A stretch of DNA of 14,682 nt, taken from assembly GCA_034006265.1 (NCBI GenBank), contig JAVETB010000067.1, positions 1 to 14,682 on the forward strand. Reading direction: 5' to 3'. The position numbers and the translations under genes are program-made. This document shows, in pieces, positions 7,345-13,464 of this stretch. Positions within the stretch are counted from its first letter, which is position 1, and each line of letters begins with the position of its first letter. Under the pieces are notes generated by a model. The model was not told the DNA's origin, did no database searches, and saw nothing but the letters and a program-made list of their open reading frames with translations. The stretch is from Syntrophus sp034006265 (lineage in GTDB: Bacteria; Desulfobacterota; Syntrophia; Syntrophales; Syntrophaceae).

Positions 7345-7575
7345 ATGAAAGATTTGATCAAGTACATTGCTCAAGCGTTGGTAGACAACACCGATGCAGT
7401 CGAAGTTTCCGAGGTTGTCGGTGAACAGACATCTGTGATCGAACTTCGAGTGGCAAAGGAAGACCTGGGTAAGGTGATCGGCAAACAAGGCAGAACCGCA
7501 AAGGCAATGAGAACGATTCTGAGCGCGGCTTCGACCAAGCTGCACAAGCGGGCCGTCCTGGAGATCATAGAGTAA
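7345..7575 (+). CDS. khpA: KH-domain RNA-binding protein KhpA
   Basis: This 76-aa protein is a single KH domain with the RNA-contacting loop VIGKQGRTAK (44-53, GKQG at 46-49). In other bacteria KhpA partners with KhpB/Jag and affects cell size and RNA metabolism, and its gene commonly sits between rpsP and rimM, as here. I chose the ATG at 7345 (MKDLIKYIAQAL) because it is the family start and has GGAGG (7332-7336) 8 nt upstream. The GTG at 7330 would place the start over this site. The 174-bp spacer after rpsP shows no gene. Confidence 0.93.
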   Translation: MKDLIKYIAQALVDNTDAVEVSEVVGEQTSVIELRVAKEDLGKVIGKQGRTAKAMRTILSAASTKLHKRAVLEIIE

Positions 7576-7583
7576 CTTTTTAA

Positions 7584-8084
7584 ATGAAGTTCTTTGAAAT
7601 TGGAAAAATTGTAAAAGTTCATGGTTTGAAGGGTCGCATGAAGGTTAAATCCTATGCCGGCGCAGAGGAAGACCTTGCCTCCCTGCGCGAGGTCCTGATC
7701 GGCAAGGGAGACGGCGAACCGTCAACCTATCCGGTAAGAAGAATCGAACCCCGCGTGACCTTTTTCTTCCTGGAGCTTGAAACGGTCAATACTCTCGAGG
7801 ACGCCCGGAATCTCGTAGGAAGCCGGGTTTTGATCCCGGAGGATGCGCATGCCCAGCTGGCGGCGGACGAGTATTACTGGCGTGATCTGATCGGCCTGAG
7901 TGTTCTGACGGAAGAGGGGGCCTGCCTGGGCTCCATCGACAGCATCTTCGCAACGGGTAGCAACGATGTCTACGTCTGCAGCGGCGGGGAGCGGGAAATC
8001 CTTCTGCCGGCGATTTCAGAGGTGATTCTGAAGATTGATCTTGAGAAGCAGGAAATGGTCGTGCGGCTGTTGAAAGGGCTTTAG
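7584..8084 (+). CDS. rimM: 16S rRNA processing protein RimM
   Basis: This 166-aa protein starts with the typical FFEIGKIVKVHGLKGRMKV, the N-terminal RimM barrel. It continues through the VNTLEDARNLVGSRVLI element and a C-terminal PRC-barrel with EYYWRDLIGLSV and REILLPAISEVI. RimM binds uS19 and assists maturation of the 30S head and 3' domain. The start lies 8 nt after khpA's stop without a clear ribosome-binding site, suggesting translational coupling. trmD follows after 11 nt. Confidence 0.95.
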   Translation: MKFFEIGKIVKVHGLKGRMKVKSYAGAEEDLASLREVLIGKGDGEPSTYPVRRIEPRVTFFFLELETVNTLEDARNLVGSRVLIPEDAHAQLAADEYYWRDLIGLSVLTEEGACLGSIDSIFATGSNDVYVCSGGEREILLPAISEVILKIDLEKQEMVVRLLKGL

Positions 8085-8095
8085 GAAAGAGTCCC

Positions 8096-8848
8096 GTGAT
8101 CCGGTTCGATATTCTTTCCACCTTTCCTGAGATGTTTGAATCCCCCTTCGGCTCCAGCCTTCTGAAGAAGGCGCAGGAGAAGGGGCTCGTTCAAATCTGC
8201 CTGCACAATATCCGCGACTACACGGAGGACCGCCACCGGATGACGGACGATGCTCCCTACGGCGGCGGCGGCGGAATGTTGATGAAGGTTGAGCCCGTCG
8301 ATAAAGCCCTCCGGGAGATCGGCGCGGATCGAGAAGCGGTTCCGATCATCCTGTTAACCCCACAGGGGCAGGTCTTCAACCAAGGTGTTGCGGAAGAGCT
8401 TTCGGCGCATTCCCGCATCGTCCTTCTCTGCGGGCACTATGAAGGGGTCGATGAAAGGATCCGGACGAAGCTCGCCAATCGGGAAATCTCCATCGGGGAT
8501 TATGTCTTGACCGGCGGCGAGCTGCCGGCCATGGTCCTCGTGGATGCCGTTTCGCGCCTTGTTCCCGGCGTTCTGGGAAATGCCGAATCGGCGTTGGCGG
8601 ATTCTCTTTCTATCGGACTTTTGGAATACCCCCAATACACCCGGCCGAGTGAATATCGGGGGTGGGGCGTCCCGGAAGTCCTTCTGTCGGGTCATCACAA
8701 GCTGATTACTTCGTGGCGCCGGAAAGAGGCGCTGAAGCGGACCTGGCTGCGCAGGCCGGACCTGATTGAAAAATTGGACCTGACGGAGGAAGACCGGAAG
8801 CTTCTCCGTGAAGTGATGCAGAGCGATCCGGAAGGCGGTGACCGTTGA
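8096..8848 (+). CDS. trmD: tRNA (guanine-N1-)-methyltransferase TrmD
   Basis: This 250-aa SPOUT enzyme methylates N1 of G37 in tRNAs using S-adenosylmethionine, preventing +1 frameshifts. Diagnostic motifs are MIRFDILSTFPEMF at the N-terminus, DDAPYGGGGGM (51-61), LTPQG, LLCGHYEGVDERI (110-122) and ISIGDYVLTGGELP (131-144) of the trefoil knot. An Asp at 169 (ALADS) sits at the expected catalytic position. The start is GTG at 8096, preceded by AGGAAAGA; no ATG gives the correct N-terminus. Its TGA overlaps the next gene's TTG start (TTGA, 8845-8848), indicating translational coupling. Confidence 0.97.
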   Translation: MIRFDILSTFPEMFESPFGSSLLKKAQEKGLVQICLHNIRDYTEDRHRMTDDAPYGGGGGMLMKVEPVDKALREIGADREAVPIILLTPQGQVFNQGVAEELSAHSRIVLLCGHYEGVDERIRTKLANREISIGDYVLTGGELPAMVLVDAVSRLVPGVLGNAESALADSLSIGLLEYPQYTRPSEYRGWGVPEVLLSGHHKLITSWRRKEALKRTWLRRPDLIEKLDLTEEDRKLLREVMQSDPEGGDR

Positions 8849-9429
8849 CCGGAGAGGCCAAGGCAGGCTATCCGCCTCCCTATTACCTGGTTCTCCTGCA
8901 TTTCCCCGTTTGCAATAAAAACGGCGATGTGGTAACAACCGCCGTCGCCAACATGGATGTGCATGACATAGCGCGGGCCGCCAGGACATATGGCGTTCAG
9001 CGCTATTATATTGTAACGCCGCTGGCGGCTCAGGTCAGGCTGGTGGAGCACATCCTTGCCCACTGGCGGGAAGGCTATGGGGCCGAGTTCAATCCCTCGA
9101 GACGGGAAGCCTTTCAGCGGGTCGATGTGAAGACGGTTCTGGACGACGCTCTGGCAGACATGGCCCGCCGGTCGGGAAAAAGGGTCCGCCTCGTGGTTAC
9201 GGGTGCCGGTCTGTCAAAAAATGCCCTTTCCTGCGAAACGCTCAGGGGCATGATTTTGCGCGAAGAGGATGCCTATGCCCTCGTCTTCGGCACCGGCTGG
9301 GGGCTCGCAGCGGAAGTTCTGGACCGCGCCGATTACCGCCTTGCGGCGGTGAAGGGAGTTTCGGACTATAATCACCTTTCCGTGCGCTCCGCCGTCTCCA
9401 TTGTGCTGGACCGGTTGTGGGGACGATAA
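8845..9429 (+). CDS. SPOUT-type RNA methyltransferase, COG4752 / Methyltrn_RNA_4 family
   Basis: The 194-aa protein begins at TTG 8845, overlapping trmD by four bases. It opens with YYLVLLHFPVCNKNGDVV and ANMDVHDIARAARTYGV, then carries a knot-like cofactor site VFGTGWGL (147-154). It ends with VSDYNHLSVRSAVSIVLDR, which resembles the SPOUT family's conserved C-terminal helix. I recognise this as the SAM-dependent RNA methylase family often encoded directly after trmD in deltaproteobacteria and Thermotoga-like bacteria. Its RNA substrate is not established to my knowledge, so I give no symbol. The upstream end of trmD (GGAAGGCGGTG) could supply a ribosome-binding site. Coupling with trmD suggests a tRNA or rRNA target, by inference. 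Confidence 0.88.
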   Translation: MTGEAKAGYPPPYYLVLLHFPVCNKNGDVVTTAVANMDVHDIARAARTYGVQRYYIVTPLAAQVRLVEHILAHWREGYGAEFNPSRREAFQRVDVKTVLDDALADMARRSGKRVRLVVTGAGLSKNALSCETLRGMILREEDAYALVFGTGWGLAAEVLDRADYRLAAVKGVSDYNHLSVRSAVSIVLDRLWGR

Positions 9430-9430
9430 T

Positions 9431-9550
9431 ATGTGGACGGGAAGGATCAAAAATGATAACAAGGCGCCGGAAAGCGAATCGGGCGCCGGGTCCATCCGGG
9501 CAGGGACATTGAAAAAAACAAGGATAAGAATCAAGGAGGAAAGATCCTAA
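9431..9550 (+). CDS. Possible 39-aa upstream ORF coupled to rplS
   Basis: An ATG at 9431 lies one base after the methylase stop. The frame runs 39 codons to a TAA (9548-9550) whose last A is also the first base of the rplS ATG (TAATG). The predicted peptide begins MWTGRIKNDNK and is basic at its end (KKTRIRIKEERS). GTGGGGAC about 8-14 nt upstream could serve as a weak ribosome-binding site. The last codons coincide with the rplS Shine-Dalgarno AAGGAGGA. It resembles no family I know. It may be a translated leader that couples rplS translation to the methylase, or a chance open frame. Confidence 0.25.
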   Translation: MWTGRIKNDNKAPESESGAGSIRAGTLKKTRIRIKEERS

Positions 9551-9897
9551 TGGAAGTAATCGATATGTTGGAAAGAGAACAGATGCGCGGAGATATTCCC
9601 GATTTTCGGCCCGGGGATACGATCCGCGTCTATGTCCGCATTATTGAAGGTCAGAAGCAGCGAATCCAGGCTTTTGAAGGGGTTGTCATCCGCAAAAAGG
9701 GCGGTCTGTCAAACGCCAATTTTACGGTAAGAAAGATTTCCTATGGGATCGGTGTGGAGAAAACGTTTCTCATCCATTCCCCCTCGATCGACCGGATCGA
9801 CGTGGTCACCCGCGGGCGCGTGCGCAGGGCCCGTCTTTATTACCTGAGAGGACTCCAGGGCAAGAAGGCGCGGATTAAAGAGCTGAGGAAAGTCTGA
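9550..9897 (+). CDS. rplS: 50S ribosomal protein bL19
   Basis: The 115-aa protein is full length for bL19, with PDFRPGDTIRVYVRIIEG, RIQAFEGVVIRKKGG, NFTVRKISYGIGVEKTF and RRARLYYLRGLQGKKARIKE all in order. It lies at the 30S-50S interface and helps form an intersubunit bridge. The start is supported by the strongest ribosome-binding site in the operon (AAGGAGGA, 9534-9541, about 8 nt before the ATG). The 120-bp gap before it holds the small frame described separately and two GGCGCC palindromes (9463-9468, 9482-9487) that could pair. Confidence 0.98.
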   Translation: MEVIDMLEREQMRGDIPDFRPGDTIRVYVRIIEGQKQRIQAFEGVVIRKKGGLSNANFTVRKISYGIGVEKTFLIHSPSIDRIDVVTRGRVRRARLYYLRGLQGKKARIKELRKV

Positions 9898-9924
9898 TCC
9901 TTTTCTAAAACTTGAACATCGGGG

Positions 9925-10551
9925 ATGAACCATTTCGAGCAGGAAGCTTATCAGAACGGCTATCGGGTCATTGCCGGAATTGATGAAGCGGGCAGGGGGC
10001 CTCTGGCAGGCCCGGTTGTCGCCGCCGCGGTGATTCTTCCCCGTGGATATTGCCATTCAGAAATCACGGATTCCAAGAAGCTCTCGGCAAAAAAACGGGA
10101 GCGGCTTTACGGGGTGATCCAAAAAGAGGCCCTGGCCGTGGGGGTCGGCGTGGTTGAGCCCCACCGGATCGATGAAATCAACATCCTCCGGGCAACCCTC
10201 CTGGCCATGGCGGAAGCGGTGGAAGACCTTTTCCTGCCGCCCGATTATCTTCTCGTCGACGGGCTTCACCGCGTTCCTCTCGACATATCCCAGAAGACCA
10301 TTGTGAAAGGAGACATGCTGAGTGTCTCCATTGCCTCCGCTTCGATCATCGCCAAAGTCTCGCGGGATCAGATCATGGAAATTTATCACCGGCAGTTTCC
10401 CCAGTACAACTTCCTGAAAAACAAGGGCTACGGGACGAAGGAGCATCGAGCGGCCATCCTTGCCCACGGCCCCTGCAAAATCCACCGGAGATCGTTCAAA
10501 ACAACCCCTCCAAAATCCCCCATCCTGCAGACCGCCGATCTTTTTGACTGA
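9925..10551 (+). CDS. rnhB: Ribonuclease HII
   Basis: This 208-aa enzyme cleaves the RNA strand of RNA/DNA hybrids and removes single ribonucleotides from DNA. Active-site residues are visible: IAGIDEAGRGPLAGPVV (D20, E21), DSKKLS (49-54), YLLVDG (D112) and IVKGDMLSVSIASASIIAKV (D130), then SRDQIM and GYGTKEHRAAI. The DEDD set is intact. The ATG at 9925 gives the family's short lead-in (MNHFEQEAYQNGYR), although the GGGG next to the ATG is too close for an ideal ribosome-binding site. It follows rplS by 27 bp and precedes yraN by 7 bp, the common rplS-rnhB-yraN order. Confidence 0.97.
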   Translation: MNHFEQEAYQNGYRVIAGIDEAGRGPLAGPVVAAAVILPRGYCHSEITDSKKLSAKKRERLYGVIQKEALAVGVGVVEPHRIDEINILRATLLAMAEAVEDLFLPPDYLLVDGLHRVPLDISQKTIVKGDMLSVSIASASIIAKVSRDQIMEIYHRQFPQYNFLKNKGYGTKEHRAAILAHGPCKIHRRSFKTTPPKSPILQTADLFD

Positions 10552-10558
10552 TGCGGCC

Positions 10559-10927
10559 ATGGGGAATCTTTCAACGGGAAAAATCGGCGAAGACATGGCG
10601 GCGGCCTACCTGGAGGCAGCCGGATACCGCATCGTGGAGCGGAATTACCGCTGCCCCCTCGGTGAGATCGACCTGATCGCGCAGGAGGGCGATACCCTCG
10701 TGTTCGTGGAGGTAAAAAGCCGGCGTTCCGAAAATTACGGCCTGCCCCAGCTCGCCGTCGGTCCCGGAAAGCAGCGGCGGATCTCCAAGATCTCCCTTTA
10801 CTACCTCCAGAGCCGTCGCCTGGATCCCGCCGGCGTGCGCTTTGATGTGGTCGCCATCCTCCTGCGGCCGGGAAAAACCTCCATCGAACTCATCAAGGAC
10901 GCCTTCGAACTGGCCTACGGGCGATAG
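10559..10927 (+). CDS. yraN: YraN / UPF0102 family endonuclease-fold protein
   Basis: This 122-aa protein has the PD-(D/E)xK-like core of UPF0102: GKIGEDMAAAYLEAAGY (E11), GEIDLIAQ (D38) and TLVFVEVKSRR (E51, K53). It resembles Holliday-junction resolvase folds, but its cellular role is not settled. I chose the ATG at 10559, 7 bp after rnhB's stop, because the family starts with a short GxxGE lead. A longer frame back to 10460 would lie inside rnhB and adds a proline-rich, unrelated stretch. It is the last gene of the plus-strand run, and only 49 bp separate it from the convergent permease. Confidence 0.92.
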   Translation: MGNLSTGKIGEDMAAAYLEAAGYRIVERNYRCPLGEIDLIAQEGDTLVFVEVKSRRSENYGLPQLAVGPGKQRRISKISLYYLQSRRLDPAGVRFDVVAILLRPGKTSIELIKDAFELAYGR

Positions 10928-10976
10928 CCGTTTCCAGGGGGAGGGCTTTTGACGTGTGCCGGGGCAGGTTCGCGGC

Positions 10977-11759
10977 TCATGTTATCAGACGCTTGTGCAT
11001 GGCGGCGACGGCAAGGGGGAAAAAGACGGCGCAGAACAGGGAAAGATAGAGGAGCCCCCAGAGCAGGGAGGCGTCCAATCGGCCGGCCCCGAGGGAGCGG
11101 GTCATGTCGACCAGGTGGGTCAGGGGAAGCGTGTAGGCCAGAAGGCGGGCCCACGAGGGCAGGGCCTCCAGGGGGAAAAATGTACCGCTGAAGAGGTACA
11201 TGGGGGTAATGAACAGAAAGATCGGGAGATTGAAGAGGTCGATGGTTTTGACCTTCCCCGTGAAAACCATGCCCAGCGATCCGAAGGCGATGCCGCCGAG
11301 AAAGGAGAGGGGAAGGATCAGCAGGGCGGAAGGGTAGCTGACCAGGCCGAAGAGGCTGATGACGGAAAGCATGATGAGGGTGGCCAGAAAGGATTTCGTA
11401 GCCCCCCAGAAAATTTCTCCGGTGATGATCTCGTCAAGGGTAAGCGGGGTCGCCATCATGGCGTCGAAGGTTTTCTGGTAGTACATTCGGACAAAGGAAC
11501 TGTACGTATTCTCGAAGAATGCGTTGTTCATGATGTTGATGGCCAGAAGCGCCGGGGCGATGAACTGGACATAGGTCACCTGCGAGCCGCCGTAGTCGAT
11601 TCTGCCGACGAGGCTGCTGAGGCCCACTCCAAAGGCGAGGAGGTAAAAAAGTGGCTCCAGCAGGGGAGGGAGAAAACTCACCTTCCAATTCTGTCGGTTG
11701 ACCACGAGGTTCCGATACCACACTTTCCAGAAGCGCCGGGTGATGTTGTAGGTTCTCAT
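10977..11759 (-). CDS. ABC-2 type transporter permease (NodJ-like)
   Basis: This 260-aa inner-membrane protein has six predicted hydrophobic segments at about residues 29-50, 63-80, 117-139, 143-166, 175-195 and 231-253. That is the layout of ABC-2 exporter permeases such as NodJ and YadH. The stretches YQKTFDAMMATPLTLDEIITG and GEIFWGATKSF, and TPMYLFSGTFFPLEALPSW near the fifth segment, follow the NodJ pattern. The family exports polysaccharides, lipo-oligosaccharides or drugs; the substrate cannot be told here. The ATG at 11759 lies 4 bp after the ATPase gene's stop, so the two form one operon. The permease is itself intact, which favours a recent or artefactual break in its ATPase. Confidence 0.9.
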   Translation of the reverse strand: MRTYNITRRFWKVWYRNLVVNRQNWKVSFLPPLLEPLFYLLAFGVGLSSLVGRIDYGGSQVTYVQFIAPALLAINIMNNAFFENTYSSFVRMYYQKTFDAMMATPLTLDEIITGEIFWGATKSFLATLIMLSVISLFGLVSYPSALLILPLSFLGGIAFGSLGMVFTGKVKTIDLFNLPIFLFITPMYLFSGTFFPLEALPSWARLLAYTLPLTHLVDMTRSLGAGRLDASLLWGLLYLSLFCAVFFPLAVAAMHKRLIT

Positions 11760-11763
11760 GGGC

Positions 11764-12698
11764 TTATTCCCGAAGCTCTCTGCCCGTCAGCTTCAGGAAG
11801 ACATCCTCCAGGGTGGCCATGCGCAGAATGCAGCCGTCGTGGCTGCAGCGGGAAGAGATTTCGTGATAGAGCGTATCCCGGTTTTCCCCGTAGATCATCA
11901 CGCGATGCCCGAGATTTTCGTACGCCAAACCCTTTTCTGCCACGAAATCCAGAAGCGCGGGCTTCGGTTCGGCCACTTCAATCACGTCATGCCCGACGCA
12001 GGTCCTGATCAAATCCGAAGGGATTCCCTCCACGAGGATGCGCCCCCTGTCCATGATCATCAGGCGGTCGCACAGCCGTGAGGCCTCGTCCATGTAGTGG
12101 GTGGTGAGGAGAATGGTCAGCCCCCCTTTCTTCAGCTCCTCCAGCTGCTGCCAGACGGAGTGCCGCGACTGGGGATCGAGGCCCGTTGTGGGCTCATCGA
12201 GAATCAGAAGGTCGGGGTCGTTGATCAAGGCCCGCGCAAGGACCAGGCGGCGCATCATCCCTCCGGAAAGCTCCATCACCTTGTCATCCCGCCGTTCTTC
12301 AGCGCGACAAAGGAGAGAAGCTTCTCGGCCCTCTCCCGGGCAAGCGGCCGGGGCAGATTGAAATAGCCGGCGAAGATCTCCATGTTCTGAAAAACCGTCA
12401 GATCGGGGTCCAGGTTGTTCTCCTGCTGGCAGACGCCGATCCGGGCTTTGATGGAGCGCAGATGGTCCTGCATATCCATCCCGAAAATCCGCAGCGTGCC
12501 CCCGGTCATGGGGGAAAAGCCGTAGAGCATGCGGATGGCCGTTGTCTTGCCGGCTCCATTGGGACCCAGGATGCCGAAGCATTGCCCGGCCGAAACGGCA
12601 AAGGACACATCGTCCACAGCGGTGAAGGAGCCATAGCTCTTTCGCAGATGGAGCGCCTCGAGAATCGGCGGGGAAGGGGAATCGGTCCGGGTATCCAT
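11764..12698 (-). pseudogene. ABC transporter ATPase (NodI-like), interrupted by a one-base frameshift
   Basis: The 5' part, from ATG 12698 (MDTRTDSPSPPILEALHLRK), carries Walker A GPNGAGKTT (45-53), the Q-loop GVCQQENN and LLSFVALKN, then reaches a stop at 12276. The rest continues in another frame from about 12294: RRDDKVMELSGGMMRRLVLA (signature), LLILDEPTTGLD (Walker B), LLTTHYMDEA (H-loop) and a C-terminus ending LEDVFLKLTGRELRE. Inserting one base near 12294-12299, in the AAGAAC run, would join the halves into about 311 aa, the usual NodI/YadG size. No slippery heptamer for programmed frameshifting is visible. So it is either a recent pseudogene or a sequencing/assembly error. All catalytic motifs are otherwise intact. 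It is followed by its permease after 4 bp. Confidence 0.88.
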
Positions 12699-12796
12699 AC
12701 TCACAATAAAATCACTGGTGGAAGGTTGATCGGATATGCTTGAAATATACCGCAACGGAGGAAAACAGGGAAGGCAAAGATGCAAAGGTCGTCTTT

Positions 12797-13450
12797 TTAA
12801 AGGGATACCAGGCCTTCACGAATGGCGTACTTGATCAATTCCGCCGACCGGCTTATGTTCAGCTTCTGGGCGATGTTCCGTCGATGAGTCTCCACGGTCT
12901 TCACGCTGACAAAAAGATGGGAGGCAATTTCCTTGGCGGTCATCCCCTCCGCCATGAGCTGCAGCATCTCGCGCTCCCGCGCCGTCAAAGAGGGGGCGCT
13001 GTCCTGGGCCGCATCCGGGGAGTTGGATCTGGTGATGTAGCTTTTAACGACGATGTCTGAAATCATCGGGCTCAGGTAGGTGTGGTCGGAGACGACGGTT
13101 TTGATGGCCTTGGCGAGCTCTTCAAAGGCGCAGTCCTTCAAGAGGTATCCGGAAGCGCCGGAGGAAAGCATGCCCGAAACAAACCGCCGGTCCGAGTGCA
13201 TGGACAGAGCAATGACCTTGACTCCGGGGATGCTGTTCACGATTTCCCTGGTGGCATCGATGCCGTTGAGATCCGGCATGGAAATGTCCATGATCACGAC
13301 GCTGGGCTTGAGCTCTTTCGCCAGTTTGATGGTTTCCCTGCCGTTTTCAGCCTCTGCAATGACCTTCATCCCGTGTTGGGATTCAATGAGCGTTTTAAGT
13401 CCGTCCCGGATGATTTTGTGATCATCGGCGAGTATGACGGTGATTGCCAT
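12797..13450 (-). CDS. Response regulator, NarL/FixJ family with LuxR-type HTH
   Basis: This 217-aa protein has a receiver domain (1-120) with the acidic pocket D9/D10, phosphoacceptor D55 (VVIMDISMPDLNG), S83 and K105 (GYLLKD). A linker leads to a C-terminal LuxR-type helix-turn-helix at about 154-201 (LTAREREMLQLMAEGMTAKE and VSVKTVETHRRNIAQKL). All signalling residues are present, so it should be functional. Phosphorylation by the adjacent kinase would promote dimerisation and DNA binding. The ATG at 13450 is preceded by AGGGAGAGC, a good ribosome-binding site, and lies 14 bp after the kinase stop. The ABC genes begin 98 bp further on and are candidate targets. No operator is evident. Confidence 0.95.
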   Translation of the reverse strand: MAITVILADDHKIIRDGLKTLIESQHGMKVIAEAENGRETIKLAKELKPSVVIMDISMPDLNGIDATREIVNSIPGVKVIALSMHSDRRFVSGMLSSGASGYLLKDCAFEELAKAIKTVVSDHTYLSPMISDIVVKSYITRSNSPDAAQDSAPSLTAREREMLQLMAEGMTAKEIASHLFVSVKTVETHRRNIAQKLNISRSAELIKYAIREGLVSL

Positions 13451-13464
13451 GTTGTGCTCTCCCT

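Noticed and set aside
10956..12008. A 350-codon open frame on the plus strand opposite the ABC genes
   Set aside because: The translation is low-complexity (Gly, Glu, Gln, Lys) with no recognisable fold. The opposite strand encodes a convincing permease and ATPase.
12276..12302. Programmed ribosomal frameshift in the ABC ATPase
   Set aside because: No slippery heptamer is present, and ABC ATPases of this family are not known to me to use one. Mutation or sequencing error is simpler.
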